In this document: one piece after another, positions 1-7,613 of the stretch | Position numbering within the stretch: position 1 is the stretch's first letter | Layout: each line of letters opens with the position of its first letter | Assembly (NCBI GenBank): GCA_025058055.1 | Contig: JANXEU010000001.1 | Location: 1 to 45,069 of the forward strand | From: Candidatus Calditenuaceae archaeon | GTDB taxonomy: Archaea > Thermoproteota > Nitrososphaeria_A > Caldarchaeales > Calditenuaceae | Length of the DNA stretch: 45,069 nucleotides | Direction of reading: 5' to 3' | The notes under the pieces: model-generated | Told to the model about the DNA's origin: nothing | Seen by the model: the letters and a program-made list of their open reading frames with translations, nothing else | Database searches by the model: none | Made by a program: the position numbers and the translations under genes

Positions 1-1
1 G

Positions 2-637
2 CAGCAGCTTCAGGACTTCCTCAGGGGCTACTTCAACGAAGCCCTCATCGACGAACTCAGTCAGCACGGCATCGCTGAAGTCTACGGCAGGCTCGACGAG
101 ACCAGCTTCCTCGCGAGGAACGTGGTGGGAGCTGCGTTCAAGAGGATAGGGCTCGAGCTGATCGATGTCAAGTTCGAGGGGATCGACACCACGCCCGAGT
201 GGAGGGACAGGATATTCTTCCTCAGGCAGGGCGTATCTGCCAACGAAGTTCTGAGGATGCAGACCGTCACGAAGACCGCCGAGGCCCTCGGTCAGAGCCA
301 GGGAGCTGCGGTCGGTGCGGGGATCGCCATAATCCCGCCGCTGTTCCAGCAACCAGCGCCTCAACCCCAACAGGTGCTCGTGGTGTGTCCTCATTGCGGG
401 TATCAGAACCCTCAAGGGATGAAGTTCTGCGGAAGCTGCGGCAAACCGCTCGGACCACCGCCTCCACAGCAGCCTCAGCAACCGCCGACGATCAGGTGTC
501 CCAACGGTCACAGTGTGCCTCAGGGCTACAAGTTCTGCCCCGAGTGCGGAGCTCCGTTGGCCTCGACGTGTCCGAACGGTCATCAAGTTCAGCCCGGATC
601 GAAGTTCTGCCCAGAGTGTGGAGCAAGGCTGGCATGA
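2..637 (+). CDS. SPFH-domain protein with C-terminal zinc ribbons (5' end outside window)
   Basis: The reading frame is already open at base 2, so this is the C-terminal 211 residues of a longer protein. The first ~100 residues are alpha/beta with heptad-like helices and resemble the end of an SPFH (band 7) domain of the bacterial YdjI/'virion core protein-like' group. A Gln/Ala/Pro-rich linker follows. Three short zinc-ribbon units come next: CPHCG with CGSCG, then CPNGH with CPECG, then CPNGH with CPECG again. In the middle and last units a His replaces the second Cys of the first knuckle. SPFH-ribbon proteins are thought to act as scaffolds at membranes; the substrate is unknown. The stop overlaps the start of the next gene (ATGA), so the two are translationally coupled, and the partner is a small membrane protein. 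The family call rests on architecture, because the N-terminal half is missing. Confidence 0.7.
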   Translation, partial: QQLQDFLRGYFNEALIDELSQHGIAEVYGRLDETSFLARNVVGAAFKRIGLELIDVKFEGIDTTPEWRDRIFFLRQGVSANEVLRMQTVTKTAEALGQSQGAAVGAGIAIIPPLFQQPAPQPQQVLVVCPHCGYQNPQGMKFCGSCGKPLGPPPPQQPQQPPTIRCPNGHSVPQGYKFCPECGAPLASTCPNGHQVQPGSKFCPECGARLA

Positions 638-957
638 TGAGCTACGGCACCGGAGCCCTGATCGCGATCGTCGCGTCGATCGGCGTACTCATGGTGCTAA
701 TGGGCTCGGGTATCTTGAGGGCCGAGCCTCTCTCAGCTGTCGGAGTCGTCCTCTCGGTCTTTGGGATATACACGATCGTCTACGGTGTAGCCTCGAAAGA
801 GGGAATTTACCTGGTGCTATGGGGAGGTGTAGCTCTCGCACTGGGCGTGGGGCTTGCCGCATCTAACGTCCTCAACCCAGTTCTGGTCGCAGGCATCGTT
901 TTGGTGTTCATCGCCGGAGTGGGTGCTGCGGCCGCTCTGAGGAGACGAGTCACGTGA
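634..957 (+). CDS. Small multi-pass membrane protein
   Basis: About 107 residues, almost entirely hydrophobic. Three to four membrane spans can be drawn (roughly residues 6-27, 33-52, 55-75 and 82-102), ending in a basic RRR tail that should face the cytoplasm. The ATG at 634 overlaps the upstream stop as ATGA; a second in-frame ATG lies at 637. The coupling suggests it works with the SPFH/zinc-ribbon protein, perhaps anchoring it at the membrane (inference). I do not recognise a named family. It resembles generic DUF-type integral membrane proteins, and its composition alone gives no function. Confidence 0.6.
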   Translation: MMSYGTGALIAIVASIGVLMVLMGSGILRAEPLSAVGVVLSVFGIYTIVYGVASKEGIYLVLWGGVALALGVGLAASNVLNPVLVAGIVLVFIAGVGAAAALRRRVT

Positions 958-974
958 CCGAGGTTCGTTGGTGA

Positions 975-1316
975 TTGGAGGCTCTGTACGCTGATTGGAT
1001 CGACCTATTCCCCTACAAAGTGCACGTCAGGGTCTTTTGGGACAGAATGGAGGTTAAAGCCCATCTCTTCAAGATCGAGATACCATTCTCAGAGCTGGAG
1101 GGAATGGGCATCGTCGAGAGGATACCTTGGTACGTCGGCAGAGGAATCGAACCTTACCCTCACAACAGGACTCTCTACGTCGTCAGCCGTAGAAGGAACT
1201 GCGTCGAGGTCAGGAAAGGTTCAGGTTTCTGGAGAAGGTTGGTGCTCTCCGTAAATCAACCAGATCTCCTAATCGAGTCGGTGAAGAGGTACAGCGGCAG
1301 AGGTTGGATCATCTAG
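975..1316 (+). CDS. Hypothetical protein, possible PH-like fold
   Basis: 113 residues starting at a TTG 17 bases after the membrane-protein gene, and probably in the same transcript. The pattern is mostly beta: alternating hydrophobic strands such as VHVRVFWDRMEVKA and TLYVVSRRRNCVEV, followed by a C-terminal helix. This resembles small bacterial/archaeal PH-domain proteins that often accompany membrane proteins. No catalytic motif is visible. Start choice is uncertain, as no ATG is available near the N-terminus. The role may be linked to the SPFH/membrane pair upstream (inference from position only). Confidence 0.5.
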   Translation: MEALYADWIDLFPYKVHVRVFWDRMEVKAHLFKIEIPFSELEGMGIVERIPWYVGRGIEPYPHNRTLYVVSRRRNCVEVRKGSGFWRRLVLSVNQPDLLIESVKRYSGRGWII

Positions 1317-1343
1317 GTGGTTCAAGTGGCGCTGAAGTTGCTC

Positions 1344-1787
1344 TCACAGGGTTCGGGCCTCCCGCATCGCGTCACGGATCACGCTCGCAGTCTCCAGAAG
1401 TTCCCTCTCGCTCACCCTCAACCTGTTCTTCCCGAAGGCCCTGGTCGGGTTGTCCGTTTGGCTCTGATATCTCGGGATCACGTGGACGTGTGCGTGGAAG
1501 ATCACCTGACCTGCGGCGGCGCCGTTGTTCTGGAGCAGGTTGATTCCCGCTGGGTTAAGGGACCTCTTTATGGCCCTAGCGACCCGAGCAGCGAGGGAGA
1601 AGAGCCTACCTACCTCCTCCTCGGTCATCTCTAGAACGTCGTCCCTGTGGGACTTCGGCGCTACCAGCGTGTGCCCCACCGTCACCGGAAATCTGTCCAT
1701 GAAGACGAGACGCTCTCCGTCGTCCCAGACTATCGCGCCCCACTCCTCGCCTGACGAGATTTTACAGAAGACGCACCCTTCCTGCAT
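1344..1787 (-). CDS. HIT family nucleotide hydrolase/transferase
   Basis: 147 residues with the histidine-triad signature HAHVHV (His98, His100, His102). His100 is the expected nucleophile, which forms a nucleotidyl-enzyme intermediate. The N-terminal CVFC pair (Cys5, Cys8) is the zinc half-site common in this subfamily. HIT proteins hydrolyse dinucleoside polyphosphates or AMP/GMP conjugates in the cytoplasm. The length is typical. The gene converges with the orphan that ends at 1316. Its own upstream region (about 1805-1815) holds only a weak TATA-like AT stretch. The family is certain; the physiological substrate is not. Confidence 0.92.
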   Translation of the reverse strand: MQEGCVFCKISSGEEWGAIVWDDGERLVFMDRFPVTVGHTLVAPKSHRDDVLEMTEEEVGRLFSLAARVARAIKRSLNPAGINLLQNNGAAAGQVIFHAHVHVIPRYQSQTDNPTRAFGKNRLRVSERELLETASVIRDAMREARTL

Positions 1788-1846
1788 GATCTCCGAACAG
1801 GTGCCTGCTTATCGGCTGAAAAGCGTTTTTCCCTTGACCACGAGAG

Positions 1847-1856
1847 GCGTATATCA
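1847..1856 (+). promoter_or_regulatory. TATA-like box for the dehydrogenase gene
   Basis: The sequence gcgtatatca is centred about 27 bases before the GTG start at 1878. That spacing fits an archaeal TATA box driving a leaderless mRNA. Confidence 0.5.
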
Positions 1857-1877
1857 AAGGTCGCGTAAGGCAAAGCC

Positions 1878-2897
1878 GTGAAGGCTGCACTGATCGAAGC
1901 GGGTAAGGGAGTTGTCGTGAAAGAGGTCGAACGGCCAGCGATCGGCAGGGGTGAGGTTTTGATCAGGATGGTCGCCTGCGGGTTATGCGGCACTGATGTC
2001 GAGAGGATTCGAGGAGGTTACGGAGTTGGCAGGTCCGCGATCGGGCATGAGGCAGCCGGAATCGTCGAGGAGGTCGGAGAGGACGTCAAGTGGTTGAGGC
2101 GTGGAGAGAGGGTCGTACCGCATCATCACACGAACTGCGGTGACTGCTACTACTGTTTGAACGGAAGCCCCACCATGTGTCCCGAGTACAGGAGACACCA
2201 CTTCGATCCCGGAGGTTTTGCAGAGTTCTTCAGGGTCCCGGAGTTCATCGTCAAACGCGGTGCGATCTACAAAATAACGGAGAGGCTCTCTCTCGAAGAG
2301 TCTTCTTTCGCGGAACCTCTCGCCTGTTGCTTGAGGGCCCTGAGAAGGTCCGGACTGAGAGAGGGGTGGAGGGTTGCGGTATTCGGGATAGGCCCGATGG
2401 GGGCGCTGTTCCTGGAGCTCCTGAACTCTCTCGGAAACGAGGTCGTGGCCGTGGACATCAGACCGTCGAGGCTTCGGTTAGCCGACTCAATCGGCGTCAG
2501 AGCCGTCGACGCGTCTAAAGCCGACGTGGCGGAGGAGTTGAGGTCTCTGACGGGCGGAAGGGGAGCAGACCTCTCGATCGTCGCTACGGGTAGTTCCTCA
2601 GCCATACTCTCTGCCATCAGGTCTACGAGAAACGGCGGCACAGTTTGCCTGTTCGGTCTACCTCCCAAGGGTACTAAAGTCGATCAAGACTTCAGCGACC
2701 TCCTAATCAGGGAGGTGAGTGTGATCTCCTCGAATGCGGCAAGCGAGGACGAAATGGTGGAGGCCCTGAGGCTCCTCGAGGAGCGGAGGGTCAACTTGAC
2801 GAAACTGATAACCCACAGGTTCCCTTTGGAGAGGTTCGAAGAGGCCCTGAGGACTTTCGAGTCGGGTGAGGGAATGAAGGTGCTGATAACGCCTTGA
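1878..2897 (+). CDS. Zinc-dependent medium-chain alcohol/polyol dehydrogenase
   Basis: 339 residues, MDR superfamily. The catalytic zinc site is shown by CGTD (Cys37) and GHE (His57, Glu58). The structural zinc lobe is CGDC-YYC followed by Cys101 (Cys87, 90, 93, 101). The NAD(P) Rossmann fold carries FGIGPMG near residue 170. The closest feel is the threonine/sorbitol dehydrogenase branch, which oxidises secondary alcohols or polyols; the substrate cannot be read from sequence. The start is a GTG, supported by a TATA-like box 27 bases upstream. It converges with the proteasome gene, and the two stops are 1-2 bases apart. It is a single transcription unit. Confidence 0.88.
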   Translation: MKAALIEAGKGVVVKEVERPAIGRGEVLIRMVACGLCGTDVERIRGGYGVGRSAIGHEAAGIVEEVGEDVKWLRRGERVVPHHHTNCGDCYYCLNGSPTMCPEYRRHHFDPGGFAEFFRVPEFIVKRGAIYKITERLSLEESSFAEPLACCLRALRRSGLREGWRVAVFGIGPMGALFLELLNSLGNEVVAVDIRPSRLRLADSIGVRAVDASKADVAEELRSLTGGRGADLSIVATGSSSAILSAIRSTRNGGTVCLFGLPPKGTKVDQDFSDLLIREVSVISSNAASEDEMVEALRLLEERRVNLTKLITHRFPLERFEEALRTFESGEGMKVLITP

Positions 2898-2898
2898 G

Positions 2899-3630
2899 CT
2901 ACTTGGTCTGAAGTGCATCCTTTACCAGCTTGTTGACCTCTTCCACAGGCACCGTCGTGTATGTCTTAACGTCTGCAGGTATCACGATCATCCTAGCCAT
3001 CCAGTTCTCATCGATCTTGTCGACCGATTTGACGAGAGCCGTTATCGCGAGGGCCTTCGCCTTCTCGAGGGACGTGTTAGTCTCGTAGGAGGACTCCAGT
3101 ATCTCTTTCACCTTGTCCGCACCTCTGCCTATGCTCCATGCCTGATACTCCATAACAACCCCGCTCGGTTCGGTATAGAATAGCCTCGCACCGTCGACAG
3201 AGACACCGCCTATCAGCAACGCGACGCCGAACGGCCTCACTCCTCCGTGTTGAGTGTAGAGCTGCATGAGGTCGCCAACTCTCTTCGCTATCCCCTCCAC
3301 CGAGGGAGGTTCGTCGTAGGTGAGCCTGTAGCTCTGTGCGTAAACTCGAGCACTGTCGACAAGCACCCTCGCGTCTGAGATCAAGCCCGAGGCGGCCGCG
3401 CCGATGTGAACGTCCACTTGGAAGAGCTTCTGAGAGTAGGCCGGAGACTGTAGCCTACTGTGAGCCCTCTCCTCAACGGCCAGAACAACTCCCTCCTCAA
3501 CTCTAATGCCCACGGACGTCGATCCTGACTTGACCGTCTCCAACGCGTATTCGACTTGGTAAAGTCTGCCCTGAGGCGAGAAGACCGTTATTGCTCTGTC
3601 GTACGCACCAGCCATACCTAGAGCGGCCAT
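2899..3630 (-). CDS. psmA: 20S proteasome subunit alpha
   Basis: The N-terminal AGAYDRAITVFSPQGRLYQV signature is the gate-forming alpha-subunit segment that opens or closes the axial pore. The rest follows the Ntn fold without a catalytic N-terminal Thr, as expected for alpha. It forms heptameric outer rings that dock regulatory ATPases such as the Cdc48 encoded at 5.3 kb. I chose the ATG at 3630 (MAALGMAGAYDRA, 243 residues). A TATA-like box at 3654-3665 sits about 29 bases ahead of it, and family members normally have only a few residues before the YDRA motif. A longer TTG start at 3651 (250 residues) lies too close to that box to be transcribed in full. No beta subunit is in the window. 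Confidence 0.95.
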   Translation of the reverse strand: MAALGMAGAYDRAITVFSPQGRLYQVEYALETVKSGSTSVGIRVEEGVVLAVEERAHSRLQSPAYSQKLFQVDVHIGAAASGLISDARVLVDSARVYAQSYRLTYDEPPSVEGIAKRVGDLMQLYTQHGGVRPFGVALLIGGVSVDGARLFYTEPSGVVMEYQAWSIGRGADKVKEILESSYETNTSLEKAKALAITALVKSVDKIDENWMARMIVIPADVKTYTTVPVEEVNKLVKDALQTK

Positions 3631-3653
3631 CTCCTCCGTTCTCAACACCAAGT

Positions 3654-3665
3654 CCTATAATAATT
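3654..3665 (-). promoter_or_regulatory. TATA-like box for psmA
   Basis: On the minus strand the sequence reads AATTATTATAGG, about 29 bases before the ATG at 3630. It favours that start over the TTG at 3651. Confidence 0.55.
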
Positions 3666-3750
3666 GTTCCTCCGAATTCGGAGGCCCGCGCAGAGTTTAC
3701 TTTCTCAGGTCCAGAACGCTCGAGAAAAGTTTTTAGTCATACTCGGCTCG

Positions 3751-4743
3751 ATGCCTACCGTGTGCGTGAAGGTTTACTACGATGCCGACGCATCACTGGA
3801 TCCCCTTAAGGACAAGACCGTGGCGGTCATAGGTTACGGAAGCCAAGGCAGGGCCCAAGCGCTCAATCTGCGCGACTCGCGTGTGAGAGTGATAATAGGA
3901 TTGAGGGGGGAGGGGAGGAGCTTCGAACAGGCTAGGGCAGACGGTTTCGATCCGATCTCAATCGACGAGGCAGCTGAACTCGCAGACGTGATTTTGTTTC
4001 TGATCCCCGATGTACCCATGGCTGAGCTGTATCGAAACAACGTCGAACCCCATCTGAAGCGAGGCAAGACGCTGGTTTTCGCACACGGCTACAACGTCCA
4101 CTTCGGAAGGATAAAAGCACCAGAGTACGTGAACGTCGTACTGGTTGCACCCAAATCACCAGGTCCCTTGCTGCGTCAGAAGTTCATAGAGGGAAGAGGC
4201 GTGCCTGCACTAATTGCGGTCCATAACGACGCCACCGGAGACGCGAAGCAGATCGCTCTTGCGATCGCGAGGGCTATCGGTTGTACCAGAGCGGGCGTGA
4301 TCGAGACCACGTTCGCGGAGGAGACCGAGACCGACCTCCTCGGTGAGCAGGCGGTGCTCGTTGGAGGCGTCATGGAGCTGATAAGGAAGGGGTTTGAAGT
4401 ACTGGTAGAGCACGGCTATCAACCGGAGCTCGCGTACTTCGAGGTCTGCAACGAGCTTAAGCTCATAGTCGACCTGATTTACAGCGGCGGCTTAACGGGT
4501 ATGCTCAACTCGGTCTCGGACACTGCGAAGTTCGGTGGTCTGACAGTCGGCCCGAAGATAATTGACGAACGGGTTAAGGAGAACATGAGAAGGGCCCTGA
4601 GTTCGATCAAGTCAGGTGAGTTCGAGAGATCTTGGACCGGAAACCCGAAGGCCTACGAAGAGCTCAGAAGGTTGATGGCAGCGATCGAATCGCATCCGAT
4701 CGAGTCGGTCGGAAGGTCTCTGAGGGCGAAGGGGATTCTCTGA
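3751..4743 (+). CDS. ilvC: Ketol-acid reductoisomerase (class I)
   Basis: 330 residues, the usual class I length. It converts acetolactate/acetohydroxybutyrate to dihydroxy acids in valine, leucine and isoleucine synthesis, using NADPH and Mg2+. Visible features are the Rossmann glycine motif in [15 protein letters not shown] (residues ~29-43), the [10 protein letters not shown] loop, VLVAPKSPG, and the metal-binding [11 protein letters not shown]. The C-terminal knotted domain carries [13 protein letters not shown] and the [10 protein letters not shown] loop. I chose the ATG at 3751: an AT-rich box (aaaagttttta, about 3725-3735) lies about 20 bases before it, and no conserved residues lie upstream. 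No other branched-chain gene is adjacent, which is unusual compared with ilvBN-ilvC clusters. Confidence 0.95.
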   Translation: MPTVCVKVYYDADASLDPLKDKTVAVIGYGSQGRAQALNLRDSRVRVIIGLRGEGRSFEQARADGFDPISIDEAAELADVILFLIPDVPMAELYRNNVEPHLKRGKTLVFAHGYNVHFGRIKAPEYVNVVLVAPKSPGPLLRQKFIEGRGVPALIAVHNDATGDAKQIALAIARAIGCTRAGVIETTFAEETETDLLGEQAVLVGGVMELIRKGFEVLVEHGYQPELAYFEVCNELKLIVDLIYSGGLTGMLNSVSDTAKFGGLTVGPKIIDERVKENMRRALSSIKSGEFERSWTGNPKAYEELRRLMAAIESHPIESVGRSLRAKGIL

Positions 4744-4745
4744 TT

Positions 4746-4949
4746 TCACGTGAGTACTGCGTTCACTTTCCCGAGGACCTTCGCCTTTCCGCCCCGCGGC
4801 GTCGCAAGCACCTCCTTACAGACCGTGCACCTCACGACTGTCTTGGAGCTGTCGAAGACGACCTGCCTGTTGCCGCAGCTAATGCAGGTAACCAGCAGAA
4901 ACTTGGAACGGGGCTGAAGTATCAACTTCTCTACGTCTACCTTCGCCAA
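4746..4949 (-). CDS. rps27e: 30S ribosomal protein S27e
   Basis: 67 residues with a four-cysteine zinc ribbon (Cys22, Cys25, Cys41, Cys44: CISC and CTVC). It is the archaeal/eukaryotic S27e component of the small ribosomal subunit. It starts with TTG only 6 bases after the L44e stop, so the two form an operon, the classic archaeal pair. In many archaea aIF2-alpha and Nop10 follow in the same operon; here those genes sit about 15 kb away. The gene ends 2 bases from the convergent ilvC stop. Confidence 0.96.
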   Translation of the reverse strand: MAKVDVEKLILQPRSKFLLVTCISCGNRQVVFDSSKTVVRCTVCKEVLATPRGGKAKVLGKVNAVLT

Positions 4950-4955
4950 CTCGAG

Positions 4956-5234
4956 TCACCTTACGATCTCCAGCTTCCGCATCCTTATGCCGGCCCGAAG
5001 AAGCTTCCTCCCGCACTTGTTGCAAGTCAACAGGAGCGTCTTCTTGTCGGTGGTCTTCGCTTTGTTGCGCTGAATGGGATACTTCTGACCGCCGTAGCCG
5101 CGAAGTTCCCTCTCGTGCCGCCTCGCGCCTACAGCGAGCGACCTCTCCTTGCCTTTCTTGTACAGAGACACCTTGTGCTCTGTGTGGGCGTTGCACCTCG
5201 GACAGTGAACGTTAATCGCCTCCGGCACCTTCAC
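4956..5234 (-). CDS. rpl44e: 50S ribosomal protein L44e
   Basis: 92 residues. Two zinc knuckles CPRC (Cys11/14) and CNKC (Cys71/74) flank the basic core with KKGKERSLAVGARRHERE, which is characteristic of L44e, a protein contacting 23S rRNA near the E site. The frame is open far upstream, but I place the start at the GTG at 5234. A strong TATA-like box (CTTTAAAAAG on the minus strand, 5257-5266) lies about 27 bases before it, and homologues begin at this point. First gene of the L44e-S27e operon. Confidence 0.96.
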   Translation of the reverse strand: MKVPEAINVHCPRCNAHTEHKVSLYKKGKERSLAVGARRHERELRGYGGQKYPIQRNKAKTTDKKTLLLTCNKCGRKLLRAGIRMRKLEIVR

Positions 5235-5256
5235 GGCTACAAGATGCCAGCGATCG

Positions 5257-5266
5257 CTTTTTAAAG
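5257..5266 (-). promoter_or_regulatory. TATA-like box for the L44e-S27e operon
   Basis: The minus strand reads CTTTAAAAAG, centred about 27 bases before the GTG at 5234. It is one of the best TATA matches in the window and fixes the L44e start. Confidence 0.65.
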
Positions 5267-5309
5267 TTTGACGACCATCGGCACACCATCTTCGGAGCCT
5301 CGGGGATCT

Positions 5310-5319
5310 CTTAATAATA
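5310..5319 (+). promoter_or_regulatory. TATA-like box for cdc48
   Basis: The sequence cttaataata is centred about 27 bases before the ATG at 5342. It lies back to back with the L44e promoter in a 107-base divergent region. Confidence 0.55.
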
Positions 5320-5341
5320 GGTGTTGAGATGAGTAATTGGC

Positions 5342-7546
5342 ATGTCGCACAAGCGAGGCGTTCAACTGCGCGTCGCGGAGGCGCGTCAGAGGGACATCGG
5401 CATGAGGATCGCGAGGATCGACAACTCGATATTGAAGGACCTGAACCTTTCACCGGGGGAGCTCCTAGAGATAACCGGTAAGAAGGTGACGGTCGCTAGA
5501 TGCTGGCCTGCGTACAGGGAGGACGAGGGCCAGAGGCTGATCAGGATCGACAGCGAGATCCGGAGGAACGCCGGCGTCAACGTGGGTGACTACGTCACCG
5601 TTAACAGGGCAGAGTCCGTGAAGGGGACTAAGGTGGTGCTCGCTCCCTACGAGCAGCTGCCTTTCATCGGCGACATATCGAGGGTTGTCAAGCAACAGCT
5701 CATGAACCTGCCCGTCGCAAAGGGAGACACCGTTATCATCCCTATACTAGGAATGGGTCTAGAGCTGAAGGTGATTCACACGGTACCGAAGAGCTACGTC
5801 TTCGTAACCGAGGACACGGTCATCGAGGTTTCCACATCGCCCGTGGCTAGGACCGACGAGGTCGGTGGTATAACGTACGAGGACATCGGAGGTTTGACGA
5901 ATGAGCTCCAGAGAATAAGAGAGATGGTTGAGCTTCCGCTCAAACACCCGGAGCTCTTCAGACACTTAGGGATCGAGCCTCCGAAGGGCGTGATCCTCTA
6001 CGGACCCCCAGGCACCGGGAAGACACTGATCGCAAAGGCCCTCGCAAACGAAACCGGCGCCCGATTCCTCAGTATAAACGGCCCTGAGATAATGAGCAAG
6101 TTCTACGGTGAGAGCGAGGCAAGGCTGAGGGAGATATTCTCAGAGGCGGAGAAGAGCGCACCCAGCATCATCTTCATCGACGAGTTGGACGCGATCGCAC
6201 CTAAACGAAGTGACGTGTCTGGTGAGGTGGAGAGACGCGTGGTCTCTCAGCTCCTAACCCTCATGGATGGGCTGAAGTCCAGAGGCCAAGTTGTAGTTAT
6301 AGGTGCCACGAACAGGATAGACGCTGTGGACCCTGCCCTCAGGCGGCCCGGGAGGTTTGACCGTGAAATCAGGATAGGCGTCCCAGATCGGAACGGGAGA
6401 AAGGAGATCCTTCAGATACACACGCGACGCATGCCTTTGGCCGAAGACGTTGACCTCGACGAGCTCGCTGACGTAACGCACGGCTTCACGGGTGCCGATA
6501 TCTCTGCCCTCTGCAGAGAGGCTGCGATGTACGCACTACGGAGGTTCCTGCCGAAGATAGACTTAGAGAAGGAGGTGATACCGGCGGAGGTGCTTGAGCA
6601 GCTGAAGGTGACTAGGGACGACTTCCAGCAAGCCCTCAAGGTCGCACAACCCTCTGCCCTGAGGGAGGTCGTGCTGGAGGTACCCAACGTGACTTGGGAC
6701 ATGGTCGGAGATCTCGAGGACGTGAAGCAGGAGCTCAGGGAGGCAGTCGAGTGGCCTCTCAAGTACCCGGATCTCTTCAAGCGGCTCGGGATAAGGCCCA
6801 CTAAGGGCATACTTCTCTACGGGCCTCCTGGGACCGGGAAAACGCTCCTCGCCAAGGCGGTCGCGACCGAGTCCGAGTCGAACTTCATCAGCGTCAAAGG
6901 CCCCGAGGTCCTATCGAAGTGGGTAGGCGAATCCGAGAAAGCTATCCGAGAGATCTTCAGGAAGGCCAGAGAGACCGCGCCCTGCATCATCTTCTTCGAC
7001 GAGTTAGATTCGATCGCCACGAGAAGGGGCACGCACACCGACGCTGGAGTCACGGACCGCATCGTCAATCAAATGCTGACCGAGATGGACGGCATACAGT
7101 CGCTGACGGGCGTCGTCGTGATCGGCGCGACCAACAGACCCGATCTGCTAGACCCCGCGCTGCTGAGACCAGGGAGGTTCGACAGGGTGATACGGGTACC
7201 GATCCCCGATTACAAGGCTCGGCTCGAGATCATAAAGGTCCACACTAGAGAGATGCCCATTGACGAGGACGTCAACCTCGACAGGCTCGCTAGGCTGACC
7301 GAAGGGTATACCGGCGCCGACATAGAGGCGTTGTGCAGGGAGGCTGCCCTCAGCGCCGCAAGGGACAACTCGTCACTCATAGCGGCTTCCAAGCAGAAGA
7401 AGGAAGAGCTGGAGAGGCTTAAGGTCTCATGGCGGCACTTCGAGCGGGCGTTCGAAAAGGTAAGGCCCAGCATAAACGAGGAACTGAGGAGCGCGTACGA
7501 AAGGATCGAGGAGCGCATCAAGACCCAGATGGCGTATATCTCGTGA
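5342..7546 (+). CDS. cdc48: Cdc48/p97-type AAA+ ATPase (VAT)
   Basis: 734 residues: an N-domain (double-psi barrel plus alpha/beta part, ~1-170) and two AAA modules. D1 has Walker A GPPGTGKT at 221-228 and Walker [11 protein letters not shown]2 has a second GPPGTGKT near 495 and IIFFDELDS. Arginine fingers sit in RRPGRFDRE and LRPGRFDRV. This is the archaeal unfoldase that threads substrates, and it can feed the 20S proteasome, whose alpha subunit lies 2 kb upstream. The C-terminus ends AYIS, so the terminal hydrophobic-Tyr-X proteasome-docking tripeptide is not strictly present, although a Tyr lies one residue too early. It is transcribed divergently from L44e-S27e. Confidence 0.97.
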   Translation: MSHKRGVQLRVAEARQRDIGMRIARIDNSILKDLNLSPGELLEITGKKVTVARCWPAYREDEGQRLIRIDSEIRRNAGVNVGDYVTVNRAESVKGTKVVLAPYEQLPFIGDISRVVKQQLMNLPVAKGDTVIIPILGMGLELKVIHTVPKSYVFVTEDTVIEVSTSPVARTDEVGGITYEDIGGLTNELQRIREMVELPLKHPELFRHLGIEPPKGVILYGPPGTGKTLIAKALANETGARFLSINGPEIMSKFYGESEARLREIFSEAEKSAPSIIFIDELDAIAPKRSDVSGEVERRVVSQLLTLMDGLKSRGQVVVIGATNRIDAVDPALRRPGRFDREIRIGVPDRNGRKEILQIHTRRMPLAEDVDLDELADVTHGFTGADISALCREAAMYALRRFLPKIDLEKEVIPAEVLEQLKVTRDDFQQALKVAQPSALREVVLEVPNVTWDMVGDLEDVKQELREAVEWPLKYPDLFKRLGIRPTKGILLYGPPGTGKTLLAKAVATESESNFISVKGPEVLSKWVGESEKAIREIFRKARETAPCIIFFDELDSIATRRGTHTDAGVTDRIVNQMLTEMDGIQSLTGVVVIGATNRPDLLDPALLRPGRFDRVIRVPIPDYKARLEIIKVHTREMPIDEDVNLDRLARLTEGYTGADIEALCREAALSAARDNSSLIAASKQKKEELERLKVSWRHFERAFEKVRPSINEELRSAYERIEERIKTQMAYIS

Positions 7547-7580
7547 ATCGAGCTGGACTCGGCACTGCGCGGATCTCCAA

Positions 7581-7590
7581 CGTTAATATC
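7581..7590 (+). promoter_or_regulatory. TATA-like box for rtcB
   Basis: The sequence cgttaatatc is centred about 28 bases before the ATG at 7614. Confidence 0.55.
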
Positions 7591-7613
7591 TCCCGCATCT
7601 GATTAAGATTGGA

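Noticed and set aside
199-633. Upstream part of a second frame over the SPFH gene
   Set aside because: Only the portion from 634 makes a sensible membrane protein. The part before it is Arg/Ser-rich and overlaps the zinc-ribbon frame.
4632-5264. Plus-strand frame of 210 codons across S27e/L44e
   Set aside because: It is antisense to two ribosomal protein genes and to the end of ilvC. Its composition is typical of a shadow frame.
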